From assembly GCA_963726085.1 (NCBI GenBank), contig CAVSAR010000011.1, positions 124,001 through 188,000 of the forward strand: a stretch of 64,000 nucleotides of DNA, in the 5' to 3' direction. The notes under the pieces are model-generated. The model worked only from the letters and a program-made list of their open reading frames with translations. It was not told the origin of the DNA and did not search any database. Positions 49,361 through 57,611 of this stretch are shown piece after piece (within the stretch, counting starts at the first letter, position 1; the number at the start of each line of letters is the position of its first letter). The DNA comes from ZC4RG30 sp963726085 (GTDB lineage: Bacteria; Pseudomonadota; Gammaproteobacteria; Steroidobacterales; Steroidobacteraceae). A program made the translations under genes and the position numbers.

Positions 49361-50292
49361 GCGTGCAGCCGGTCCGCCAGTCGCGACTGGTCGCGATCCT
49401 GGCTGGCGTGTGGCTGATCATCATTCTGGTGCTGGGCTTCTGGTGGGGCACACTGTTGCTTCGCCAATCAGCACGCATTGCCACCCTAAGCGTTGCGGCC
49501 GGCGTGCCGCAGTCCGAGGCGCTGGGCGAACTGACGCGCACCCAGCGCATGCTGCAATGGGAATCCGGGTTCTTCCTGCTGCTGTTGCTGACGCTCTCCG
49601 GAGCGCTGTTCTGGTTCTACTGGCGCGACATGCAGCGTGCCCGGGGGACGCAGGCGTTCTTCGCGGCGTTGACCCATGAGCTGCGAACGCCCCTGACCAG
49701 CGTACGCCTGCAATCCGAAGCCATTGCTGCCGGCGAGCCTTCGCAGGAGCTGGTGGACCGGCTGCTTGCCGACACCCATCGCCTGGAGTCCCAGATCGAC
49801 AAGACGCTGGAGCTGGCACGCATCGAAGGCGGTGGCGCACTGGCCGAACAGGCCATCCGGCTTGATCCGTGGCTGGACCGGGTGTTGCGCGCGATCGTGG
49901 CCACGGAAGGCGATGCCGTGCAACTGAATGTCTCGCTGCAGCCGGGACTGCCTGCCATCCGTGGCGATACATCGGCGTTGCAGCTGATACTGCGCAATCT
50001 CGTGGAAAACGCGTCGCGACATGGCGATCGCGAACCCATCCACGTCGACGTGGCCGTGCGCAATGTAGGCAGCCAGGTGGAACTGCGGTTCATTGATGAC
50101 GGTCGTGGCTTCGAAGGCAATCCGGCACGCCTCGGCCGGCTGTTCCAGCGTGGCAGTTCATCGCGCGGCACCGGGGTGGGCCTGTACCTGGTGCGCGTAT
50201 TGATGGAACGCATGGGCGGCAAGGTCGACTTTGCTGCGGCTCCCGCGGGCGGCTTTGCCGCAACCCTGCGCTTCCAGCGCAGCGCCGACTAA
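49339..50292 (+). CDS. sensor histidine kinase within the haem cluster
   Basis: A 317-residue membrane kinase. Two helices (about 17-40 and 75-95) enclose a short periplasmic loop of about 35 residues. HisKA has H113 in FFAALTHELRTPLTSV. The ATPase part shows LRNLVENASRHG (N box), DDGRGF and RGTGVGLYLVRVLMERMGG. There is no PAS or HAMP domain, so sensing probably involves the helices or the small loop. Its gene overlaps hemC(D) and is followed at 12 bp by the response regulator. The analogy is Hklep of Leptospira, which lies in a haem locus. Confidence 0.92.
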   Translation: MDSKGALSVQPVRQSRLVAILAGVWLIIILVLGFWWGTLLLRQSARIATLSVAAGVPQSEALGELTRTQRMLQWESGFFLLLLLTLSGALFWFYWRDMQRARGTQAFFAALTHELRTPLTSVRLQSEAIAAGEPSQELVDRLLADTHRLESQIDKTLELARIEGGGALAEQAIRLDPWLDRVLRAIVATEGDAVQLNVSLQPGLPAIRGDTSALQLILRNLVENASRHGDREPIHVDVAVRNVGSQVELRFIDDGRGFEGNPARLGRLFQRGSSSRGTGVGLYLVRVLMERMGGKVDFAAAPAGGFAATLRFQRSAD

Positions 50293-50304
50293 GCGCCGGC
50301 CACC

Positions 50305-51012
50305 GTGACCACGCCGCGCCTGCTGCTGCTGGAAGACGACGCCAATGTCGCCGGCACCCTGACGTCGCGCCTTACCACCGAAGGCTATGCGGTAACGCAT
50401 GCCCGCTCGGTGCAGGCGGCGCGCGCGGCGCTGGCCGGACCGGCCTTCCAGGTCGCCGTGCTGGATGTGGGACTACCGGATGGCAACGGCTTTGAGGTCG
50501 CGCAAACGCTGCGCGACCGCAGTCCCGCCACTGCCGTGCTTTTCCTGACGGCCTATGGCACGCCGGAGGACCGGATCCGCGGCCTGGAGCTGGGCGCCGA
50601 TGACTACGTTACCAAGCCGTTTGTGTTTCGCGAACTGCTGCTGCGCATCCAGAACGTGCAAAAGCGTGCGCACGACCTGCAACAGCCCGGTGCGGTGCCC
50701 GGCGGCACGCTGCGCATCGGCATTGCCGATGTCGACTTCGGCCGGTTCACGGCCCGCGTCGGCGACCAGGTGCATCGCCTCACCCACAAGGAATGCGCAG
50801 TGCTGAAACTCCTGGCAGAGCGTGCCGGCAATGCCGTGACCCGCGACGAGATCCTGGATCGCGCCTGGTCGCCAGATGAATTCCCGACCCAGCGCACCGT
50901 GGACAATTTCATCGTTCGGCTGCGCCGCCTGGTCGAGCAAGATCCCGCCAACCCGCGCAGCATCCTCAGCGTGCGCGGCGTTGGCTACCAGCTTGAGGCA
51001 GGACATGAATGA
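50305..51012 (+). CDS. OmpR-family response regulator within the haem cluster
   Basis: A 235-residue protein starting at GTG. The receiver has LLLEDD (acidic pocket), acceptor D54 in VAVLDVGLPDG, the conserved T of FLTAYG and K in YVTKPF. A winged-helix DNA-binding domain (about 135-235) shows LTHKECAVLKLLAERAGNAVTRDEILDRAW and RTVDNFIVRLRRLVE...ILSVRGVGYQLE. It should be phosphorylated by the kinase encoded just upstream. Its gene overlaps hemE by 8 bp, so its amount is tied to the haem enzymes it may regulate. Confidence 0.94.
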   Translation: MTTPRLLLLEDDANVAGTLTSRLTTEGYAVTHARSVQAARAALAGPAFQVAVLDVGLPDGNGFEVAQTLRDRSPATAVLFLTAYGTPEDRIRGLELGADDYVTKPFVFRELLLRIQNVQKRAHDLQQPGAVPGGTLRIGIADVDFGRFTARVGDQVHRLTHKECAVLKLLAERAGNAVTRDEILDRAWSPDEFPTQRTVDNFIVRLRRLVEQDPANPRSILSVRGVGYQLEAGHE

Positions 51013-52045
51013 CACCGCACTAGGCGCCGCACTGCGTCGCGAGAACTCCGGGCGCCCGCCCGTCTGGATGATGCGCCAGGCCGGCCGCTACCACTCGCAC
51101 TACCAGATGCTCAAGCGGCACGCGGATTTCATCCAGCTGTGCAAGGTTCCGGCACTGGCCGCGGAGACCGCGATGGGCCCGGTGCACGATTTCAATTTCG
51201 ATGCGGCCATCCTGTTCTCCGATCTGCTGTTCCCGCTGGAAGCCATGGGCATGGGACTGCGCTACGATCCGGGCCCCAAGCTGGACTTTCACCTGCAGTC
51301 AGCTGCCGATGTGGCGCGCTTGCAGGGTGGCGCGCAGCTTGCCGAACGCCTGCGGTTCCAGGCCGATGCCGTGCTCCTGACGCGTGCCCGGCTGCGTCGC
51401 GACAAGGCACTGATCGGCTTCGTCGGCGGCCCGTTCACGCTCTACGTCTACGCCGCTGCCGGATCGCACGAGAACGCAACGCGGGCACTGTCAGGACTGG
51501 GGAACGGCACCTACAGCGCCTTCAATGCGAAGCTGCTCGACCTGCTCGCCGCCAACATGGCATTGCAGTCCCGCGCCGGCGCGGATTGCGTTGCGCTGTT
51601 CGACACCGCCGCCGGCGAGATCGACCCGGAAACCTACGGCAAGTTTGTCGTGCCGGTGTTAGCGGAATTGCTGGCACGGTTTCGGCGGCTGGATACGGCC
51701 ACACCGGTGACGTATTACTCCCGCGGTACGGGACCGGCGTACTGGGACCAGCTGCAGGATTTGCCTTTCCAATGCCTGGGCGTGGACTGGCGGCATCCCA
51801 TGCCGCAGGTGCTGGCGCGCTATGCGGACCGCTGGGCAATCCAGGGCAACGTCGACCCGGAATGGCTGCACTTGCCAGAACCGGAACTGGAACTGCGACT
51901 GCGCGAATATTTCCTGGCAATCCGCGATTTGCCAGCGCACCTGCGCCGCGGCTGGATCTGCGGCCTGGGCCACGGCATCCTGCAGCGGACCCCTGAAGCC
52001 AACGTGCACCGTTTCATCGCGCTGCAGCGGGAGATCTTCGGGTGA
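51005..52045 (+). CDS. hemE: uroporphyrinogen decarboxylase
   Basis: A 346-residue enzyme that converts uroporphyrinogen III to coproporphyrinogen III in the cytoplasm. The start ATG at 51005 (MNDTALGAALRRENSGRPPVWMMRQAGRY) includes the family signature PPVWMMRQAGRY with its substrate-binding arginines. The catalytic aspartate region is FNFDAAILFSDLLFPLEAMG. GFVGGPFTLYVY and TYYSRGTGPAYWDQL follow. Overlaps with the response regulator (8 bp) and hemN (4 bp) indicate one transcript. Confidence 0.96.
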   Translation: MNDTALGAALRRENSGRPPVWMMRQAGRYHSHYQMLKRHADFIQLCKVPALAAETAMGPVHDFNFDAAILFSDLLFPLEAMGMGLRYDPGPKLDFHLQSAADVARLQGGAQLAERLRFQADAVLLTRARLRRDKALIGFVGGPFTLYVYAAAGSHENATRALSGLGNGTYSAFNAKLLDLLAANMALQSRAGADCVALFDTAAGEIDPETYGKFVVPVLAELLARFRRLDTATPVTYYSRGTGPAYWDQLQDLPFQCLGVDWRHPMPQVLARYADRWAIQGNVDPEWLHLPEPELELRLREYFLAIRDLPAHLRRGWICGLGHGILQRTPEANVHRFIALQREIFG

Positions 52046-53397
52046 TTTCCATCGCGCCTGGCCTGTACGCAAAGTACAACCGGCCAAGCCCGCGCTACAC
52101 CTGTTATCCCGGCGTTGCGCACTGGGCGGACCCACCCTCGGAGCTGCAGTGGACCGGGCAGCTCGATGCCGCTCTCGCCAGCCAGCAGCGCGGCCTGGCG
52201 CTGTACGTGCACGTTCCGTTCTGCCAGGCACTGTGCACGTTCTGCGGCTGCAACATTCGCGTGGCGCGCAACCACTCGCTTGCCATCCCCTACGTCCCGC
52301 GATTGCTGCGCGAGCTGGACCTGTACGGGCAGCGGCTGGGCCGCACTAGTTTCCGGCTGGGCGCGCTGCACTTGGGCGGCGGCACGCCGACGTTCCTGCC
52401 TGCCGGCGAACTGGACCGCCTGTGCAGTGGCCTGATGGCGCGGCTCGAGGTCATCCCGGGAGCAGTGCTGACGGTGGAGGTCGATCCACGCGTGACCACG
52501 CAGGAGCAACTGGGGGTCCTGCGACGGCACGGATTCAATCGCATCAGCATCGGCGTGCAGGATTTTGATCCGCGCGTGCTGGACATCGTCAATCGCCCGC
52601 AGGAGGTATCCCAGGTGCGCGAGGTCATCGACAGCGCGCGTGGGCTTGGGTTTTCCAGTGTCAGCGTCGACCTTATCTATGGACTGCCCCTGCAGACCAC
52701 TGACAGCATCGAGACCACAATGGACGCACTGGAGCGGCTGCGCCCCGACCAGATCTGCTTTTATCCCTATGCGCCCGTGCCCTGGATCAAGCCCAGCCAG
52801 CGTCGGTTCACGGAGGCCGATCTCCCGGAGCGCGAGGTACGGCAGCATTTGCTCGTGGCTGGGCGCCGGCGCATGGGATCCATGGGCTTCGTCGAGATCG
52901 GTATGGACCAGTACGCGCTGGCGGGCGATCCGCTGGCTGTGGCCGCCACGAATGGCACGCTGGCGCGCAATTTCATGGGCTACGCGGCGACCTCGACCAC
53001 ACCCTTGCTGGGACTTGGCAGCTCCGCAATGGGTGACGCCGGCGCAGTGTTTGCCCAGAACGAAAAGAACCTGATGCGTTACGAGGCGCGCGTGGATCGC
53101 GGTGACCTGCCCATTCAGCGCGGCCACGTGCTGGATGCGCAGGACCAGCAGCTGCGCCCGGTCATCTACGACATCGTGACCCGCTTCGAGGCAAGCTGGT
53201 CGCCGCAGGACCAGCGTGCGGAATGGTTGCGCCCGGCGGCCGCGGCACTTGCCGAGCTTCAGCAGGACGGGCTGATCGAGCTGCGCGACCATGGGCTGCG
53301 CGTAACCGAACGCGGCCGGCCATTCCTGCGCAATGTCTGCCTGGCGTTCGACGCGCGCGCGCGCGCGGAAGACTCAGTCCGCAACGATGCGGCGTGA
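52042..53397 (+). CDS. hemN: oxygen-independent coproporphyrinogen III dehydrogenase
   Basis: A 451-residue radical-SAM enzyme that converts coproporphyrinogen III to protoporphyrinogen IX without oxygen. The N-terminus YNRPSPRYTCYPG is typical of true HemN. The iron-sulphur motif is CQALCTFCGC (C61, C65, C68), which distinguishes HemN from HemW-like proteins. LHLGGGTPTFL, SIGVQDFDPRVLDIVNR and FYPYAPVPWIKPSQ are further family motifs. It starts at a GTG inside hemE (GTGA). It is the last gene of the cluster, convergent with the ICMT-like gene. Confidence 0.95.
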   Translation: MISIAPGLYAKYNRPSPRYTCYPGVAHWADPPSELQWTGQLDAALASQQRGLALYVHVPFCQALCTFCGCNIRVARNHSLAIPYVPRLLRELDLYGQRLGRTSFRLGALHLGGGTPTFLPAGELDRLCSGLMARLEVIPGAVLTVEVDPRVTTQEQLGVLRRHGFNRISIGVQDFDPRVLDIVNRPQEVSQVREVIDSARGLGFSSVSVDLIYGLPLQTTDSIETTMDALERLRPDQICFYPYAPVPWIKPSQRRFTEADLPEREVRQHLLVAGRRRMGSMGFVEIGMDQYALAGDPLAVAATNGTLARNFMGYAATSTTPLLGLGSSAMGDAGAVFAQNEKNLMRYEARVDRGDLPIQRGHVLDAQDQQLRPVIYDIVTRFEASWSPQDQRAEWLRPAAAALAELQQDGLIELRDHGLRVTERGRPFLRNVCLAFDARARAEDSVRNDAA

Positions 53398-54081
53398 CAG
53401 CTTCAGGTAGCGGATCGAAACGTAAGCCACTGCAAGCACCACATACGCCACGAGCAGGGTACGCACGGTACCGTGCCGCAGTGTCATGGTGTGCCGCGAT
53501 GCAATGTGCCACAGGCAGACCAGCAGCATCATGGTGATCCAGCCGAACGGCGTTTGAAATTCCTTAATCAGCACGCGCTTCCAGTGAAAGCGACCGCTGC
53601 GCAGCGCCGCCCCCAGGCCCGCCACACGCGGCAGCCAGCGCGGCACGGCGGCGGTATACAGCTCGTATTCTGCACCGAACTTGTTGCGCAGGAACGCCTC
53701 CTCGGCCGCGACAATTGCCACGTACACGAACGCATACAGCGGGATCACCACCAGCAGGCAGGTGACCAAGTTCGAGGCCAAGGCAAGTCCAGCCACGATC
53801 AGCAGGTTACCCACGTACATCGGGTTGCGGCACAGGCGGTAGATTCCTTCGGTCACCAGGTTTTCCGCGTACACCCGCCCCAAGCGTCCGCCGCGGATGA
53901 TGTATTCGAAGCCAATGGTAATGCAGCGCACCAACTGGCCAAGCAGTGCCACGCCGACCCCCAGCGCCACCGCAACCAGGGGATCGGCGAACAGGCCGCG
54001 ACCCGGGAGCAGCACCAACAGCAGGGCCAGCGGGAACAGTCCATTACGGAAGCGGAACAGGAAGTTGCCGATCCTGACCAT
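53374..54081 (-). CDS. ICMT/PEMT-like membrane methyltransferase
   Basis: A 235-residue integral membrane protein from MVRIGNFLFRFRNG (54081). About five hydrophobic segments are present. The signature LVTEGIYRLCRNPMYVGNLL is that of isoprenylcysteine carboxyl methyltransferase and phospholipid methyltransferase families, with EEAFLRNKFGAEYELY as the second conserved block. The substrate may be a lipid or small hydrophobic molecule. The start overlaps the cmoA-like stop by one base (TGATG), so the two methyl-transfer genes are coupled. Confidence 0.82.
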   Translation of the reverse strand: MVRIGNFLFRFRNGLFPLALLLVLLPGRGLFADPLVAVALGVGVALLGQLVRCITIGFEYIIRGGRLGRVYAENLVTEGIYRLCRNPMYVGNLLIVAGLALASNLVTCLLVVIPLYAFVYVAIVAAEEAFLRNKFGAEYELYTAAVPRWLPRVAGLGAALRSGRFHWKRVLIKEFQTPFGWITMMLLVCLWHIASRHTMTLRHGTVRTLLVAYVVLAVAYVSIRYLKLSRRIVAD

Positions 54082-54812
54082 CACTTGATCGCAACCATTC
54101 CGGCGAAGTTGTACCACTTGAAGAACACATCGACCGCCTTGAATCCCGAGCTCAGCAGCAGCTCGCGATTCTCGAGGAGCTTGTAGGGTATCAGCACGTT
54201 CTCCAGCGCTTCGCGCTTCTGGCTGATTTCCATTTCACTGTAACCATGGCGGCGCTTCAAGTCATAGTAGTACTTGATGAACTGGCGGTTGAACACGGAG
54301 TCTTCCCCCAGCACCTTCTCGACCACGAGCAGGCAGCCGTTGGGCCGCATGCCGCGGAAAATGTCGGCGATGAGCTTCTCACGGCGCAGCGGCCGGATGA
54401 ACTGCAGGGTGAGGATCAGTATTACCACCGCTGCGTTTTCGATCTGCACGCCATCGTTGAGCTCGGCAACGACCAGGTCGACCGGACGCGCGAATTTCTC
54501 TGCGGCGAATTTTTCGCGGCACTTGTCAAGCATGGCACTGGAATTGTCGATACCGACAAAGCGCACGGTCGCGTCGACCTGGGGATTGAGCGCCAGCAGA
54601 GTCGTGCCACTGGAAACGCCAAGATCGTAGACGGAAGAACCTGGCTCGGCGAAATCGGCGGCGATCTCCACCACCATCCGCTGGATCTCGCTGTAAAATG
54701 GCACGGAGCGCGAGACCATGTCGTCGAATACCGTGGCCACCGACGCGTCAAAAAGAAAGTCGCCGACCGACTCGCGCTGTTCCTTGTATACCTTGTCGCT
54801 TGGCGTGCCCAT
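54081..54812 (-). CDS. cmoA: CmoA-like carboxy-S-adenosylmethionine synthase
   Basis: A 243-residue class-I SAM-fold protein with strong similarity to E. coli CmoA: GDFLFDASVATVFDDMVSRSVPFYSEI, VYDLGVSSGTTLLAL, VGIDNSSAMLDKCR, LTLQFIRPLRREKLI and GYSEMEISQKREALENVLIPY, which holds the arginine equivalent to R199. CmoA makes carboxy-SAM for wobble uridine modification together with CmoB. No cmoB is present here. An ICMT-like gene follows instead, so this may be a paralogue with another partner or an ordinary cmoA in a rearranged context. An AGGA ribosome site precedes the ATG. Confidence 0.85.
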   Translation of the reverse strand: MGTPSDKVYKEQRESVGDFLFDASVATVFDDMVSRSVPFYSEIQRMVVEIAADFAEPGSSVYDLGVSSGTTLLALNPQVDATVRFVGIDNSSAMLDKCREKFAAEKFARPVDLVVAELNDGVQIENAAVVILILTLQFIRPLRREKLIADIFRGMRPNGCLLVVEKVLGEDSVFNRQFIKYYYDLKRRHGYSEMEISQKREALENVLIPYKLLENRELLLSSGFKAVDVFFKWYNFAGMVAIK

Positions 54813-54850
54813 AAGTCCTGGAGTGTGACCTGAAAATCAAACCAACGCCG

Positions 54851-55744
54851 TTGGCGCACTTCGTGGCTTTTGGGGTGGTACTGGGCCTGGCGCTGCTGGT
54901 AGCGGCGGCCCTGAGCCCCGCCGTCCAGACGCTTTTGGCGCCGATCCACGTTTTCCAATTACATCGTATTTTCAATCGTTTGACCATGATTGGCGTCCTG
55001 GCCGCCACTGCATGGCTGGTGGTCCGCAATGGCCTTGCCACTCGCGAAATACTGGGATACGGATTGCCGGCGCCTGAATTCGTGCGCCAGGCGCTGACTG
55101 GGCTGGCTGCCGGCCTGGCGCTGATGCTGCTGGTGCTGGTGCCCCTGTTTGTCGTGCAGGTCCGCGTATGGAATCACCAGCTGCTGGACAATTTTCCAGA
55201 CCTCATGGCGCGTGTGGGCAAGGCGCTCATGACCGGTTGCGTGGTGGCACTGGTCGAAGAAACGTTCTTTCGCGGCGCTGTTCAGGGGAGCTTGACGCGT
55301 GCCGGATTCATGCGTGCCGCCGTATTTCTCGTGCCGCTGGTGTACGGCGCCCTGCATTTTTTCGGGGAGGCCGTGCGCATTCCCTATGAGGCAGTGACCC
55401 CTGGCAGCGGCTTCACGGTTCTGGCCGGGTTCATGGGCAAGTTTGCGAATCCCATGCAGATCGCGGACGCGTACGTGGCGCTGTACTTTCTGGGCCTGCT
55501 GCTGGCGCTGATTCGCTACTACACCGGCAGCATCGCGGGCTGCCTCGGCCTGCATGCAGGCATCGTATTCGTGGACATGGTGGCCCGTAAGGTTTCCCTG
55601 CTCGGGCCGGATTCGCCCTGGATGTTTGCGGTCAGCCGCTCCGACTACGTGCTGGGCTCCTGGTCGGCAATCGTCGCCGTAATCTCGTGCTTGATCTGGT
55701 GGTCTATTGCTTCCAGGGGGAAGGCATTGAGTACGGCACCGTAA
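54851..55744 (+). CDS. CPBP-family intramembrane glutamic protease-like protein
   Basis: A 297-residue membrane protein with about eight helices. The CPBP/CAAX motif is VVALVEETFFRGAVQG (EExxxR), with GALHFFGE and LHAGIVFVD as the later conserved blocks. I annotate the TTG at 54851, but a CTG at 54830 is 6 bases after GGAG and would add KIKPTP, a more natural N-terminus. The gene is divergent from the cmoA-like gene with only 17-38 bp between starts. It may process prenylated or membrane peptides. The target is unknown. Confidence 0.8.
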   Translation: MAHFVAFGVVLGLALLVAAALSPAVQTLLAPIHVFQLHRIFNRLTMIGVLAATAWLVVRNGLATREILGYGLPAPEFVRQALTGLAAGLALMLLVLVPLFVVQVRVWNHQLLDNFPDLMARVGKALMTGCVVALVEETFFRGAVQGSLTRAGFMRAAVFLVPLVYGALHFFGEAVRIPYEAVTPGSGFTVLAGFMGKFANPMQIADAYVALYFLGLLLALIRYYTGSIAGCLGLHAGIVFVDMVARKVSLLGPDSPWMFAVSRSDYVLGSWSAIVAVISCLIWWSIASRGKALSTAP

Positions 55745-56639
55745 TGAACACCGATTCGATTTGCCTGAGCTTGCCGTCGACGATCTTGAACAGTTCGATG
55801 AAATAGAACGAGTGCGGATGCCGGATCACGGATACCGCGGGGGTTCCGTCGGTCAGGCGGTAATCCCCCAGGCGGCCGGAGTGATCGATAAAGCCGGCCG
55901 CCAGCACCAGGCCGCGCTGCTCGTCGACCAGCGGATATCGACGCGCCCGCAGCCGATCATCGTAGCGATAGACCCCCAACTTGAACTGCTCGGCGCACCC
56001 CAGTCCAGAGGTGGGACCCAGAGGCTTGTCGGGATTGTTGGTGGTCTGCAGGCCGTTCTCGACGCGGTTGCAAGCCGGGTCGAACTCGGTATGTAGCTTG
56101 CCGTCATTGAGTTGCAGCGTGTCGAAGTAGCCATTGGCAATGGCGATGAGCTGGTCGCGGGGCCTGCCCTGGCCGGCCTTGAGGTCCTGCAGCAGGATGG
56201 GCTTGTCCTCGAATTTCGGATTGGCAAAGGGATTCGGCCCGGCGCCTAGCGCGCCGAAATCCTTGACCCGCACCACCAGCATCTCGGCCTCGCTGATCCT
56301 GCGCTCCACGACCTTCAGCCGCAGCGCAAAGGCCGACGTGGCATCCGCCTCGCTGATCGCACCAAATACCCCGACCTGGCCGTTGGTGACATCGGCAAAT
56401 AACAGCTTGTAATTGCCCAACCCGGTCGCCGTGCCCCACACGCCCTCCCCCGTTGGCAACTGCACGTTGTTTTCGGTGTAGCGCGCGTCATGCGCCCACG
56501 GCAGGCGGGTTGAATCGCGATGCTGCAGGGCTTGCAGGTACTGGTCCACGAAGCCATACAGGCAGGTGCGGTCGCACTCTGCGGCATGGGCACAGCCCAT
56601 GCCCAAGGCCAGCAGCAGGAAGATTGAATATTTGTGCAT
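55704..56639 (-). CDS. secreted DUF8021-like protein, paralogue A
   Basis: A 311-residue protein. The ATG at 56639 gives the signal MHKYSIFLLLALGMGCAHA. CDRTCLYGFVDQYLQAL, DARYTENNVQLPTGEGVWGTATG and a C-terminal block SVIRHPHSFYFIELFKIVDGKLRQIESVF resemble the SnoaL/NTF2-like cup repeats of DUF8021 proteins. It shares the same architecture with the gene at 57612-58616. It is divergent from the GDSL hydrolase with only 55 bp between starts, and it convergently overlaps the CPBP gene by 41 bp. Function unknown; a secreted enzyme or binding protein is possible. Confidence 0.78.
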   Translation of the reverse strand: MHKYSIFLLLALGMGCAHAAECDRTCLYGFVDQYLQALQHRDSTRLPWAHDARYTENNVQLPTGEGVWGTATGLGNYKLLFADVTNGQVGVFGAISEADATSAFALRLKVVERRISEAEMLVVRVKDFGALGAGPNPFANPKFEDKPILLQDLKAGQGRPRDQLIAIANGYFDTLQLNDGKLHTEFDPACNRVENGLQTTNNPDKPLGPTSGLGCAEQFKLGVYRYDDRLRARRYPLVDEQRGLVLAAGFIDHSGRLGDYRLTDGTPAVSVIRHPHSFYFIELFKIVDGKLRQIESVFITVPYSMPSPWKQ

Positions 56640-56694
56640 TCCCGTTACCCTACTGAGGTCATTCGAACAAGACAAGAACAGGGGAACCTCGACC

Positions 56695-57597
56695 ATGACT
56701 CGCATCAACACGCTGCTTGCAGCACTTCTTCTTGCCAGCACCGCCGGGCAGTCATTTGCCCAGGCTCCGCTGACCATGTCCACGCCGGCCGCGGTGCCTG
56801 CAGTCGTGGCCATTGCGCGCCCGACGGCCGTGGAGACTGACCTCGCGCGCGACAGCTTCGCGAAATTTGTTGCCACTGCCGACCCGTCGACAAAGGCCGT
56901 TCTCAAGAAATACCCCAATCTGCTCGAGGTCCGACCGCCCGGCCCGAATTCGGCGGTCCTGCCGAGCCTGGCCCCGGGTTTCGTGGCCAAGCACCAGGCC
57001 AACCTCGAGGTCGCCAAGCAGGGCGACGCAGAACTGCTGTTAATGGGGGATTCGATTACCGATTTCTGGCGCAACGCCGATGGCAACTATGCCGGCAAGG
57101 CGGTACTGGACCGGCACTTCGGGCAATGGAAGATCGCCAACTTCGGAATCGCCGGGGACACGACGCAGGGCGTGCTCTATCGACTTGAGGATGGCGAAGG
57201 CCAGGGGATCAGCCCACGGGCCATCATGTTGATGATCGGCACCAACAACACGGCCCGCAACAGCGCCGCCGAGATCGCCGAGGGCGTGGGCGCCGTGGTC
57301 CTGTCCCTGCAGCGTCATTTTCCAAAGGCGCAGATCCTGCTGCTGGGAATTTTCCCGCGCGGTCGCACCGCCAATGATCCGCTGCGCGGCATGCTCGCGG
57401 AAATCAACCGCTCCATCTCCAGGCTTGATGATGGCAAGCAGGTGCACTACCTCGACATCGGCGCCGGGTTCCTGGAAGCCGACGGCAGCATTTCACCCGA
57501 GGTCATGAGCGATGGCCTGCATCCCACGCCCAAGGGCTATGAGATCTGGGCCCAGGCCGTGCAGCAGCCGCTGACGAAACTCATGGGCGCCAAGTAG
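56695..57597 (+). CDS. secreted GDSL/SGNH hydrolase
   Basis: A 300-residue protein from the ATG at 56695 (AGGGGAAC ribosome site). A signal peptide ends FAQA. The four SGNH blocks are present: GDSITDFW (S120), FGIAGDTT (G151), IGTNNT (N184) and SDGLHPTPKG (D273, H276). The pattern resembles PAF-acetylhydrolase-like esterases, so it probably removes acyl groups from lipids or polysaccharides outside the cell membrane. It is followed at 14 bp by a DUF8021-like gene and faces a second one, making a three-gene module. Confidence 0.9.
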   Translation: MTRINTLLAALLLASTAGQSFAQAPLTMSTPAAVPAVVAIARPTAVETDLARDSFAKFVATADPSTKAVLKKYPNLLEVRPPGPNSAVLPSLAPGFVAKHQANLEVAKQGDAELLLMGDSITDFWRNADGNYAGKAVLDRHFGQWKIANFGIAGDTTQGVLYRLEDGEGQGISPRAIMLMIGTNNTARNSAAEIAEGVGAVVLSLQRHFPKAQILLLGIFPRGRTANDPLRGMLAEINRSISRLDDGKQVHYLDIGAGFLEADGSISPEVMSDGLHPTPKGYEIWAQAVQQPLTKLMGAK

Positions 57598-57611
57598 CGC
57601 ACGGAGACAAG

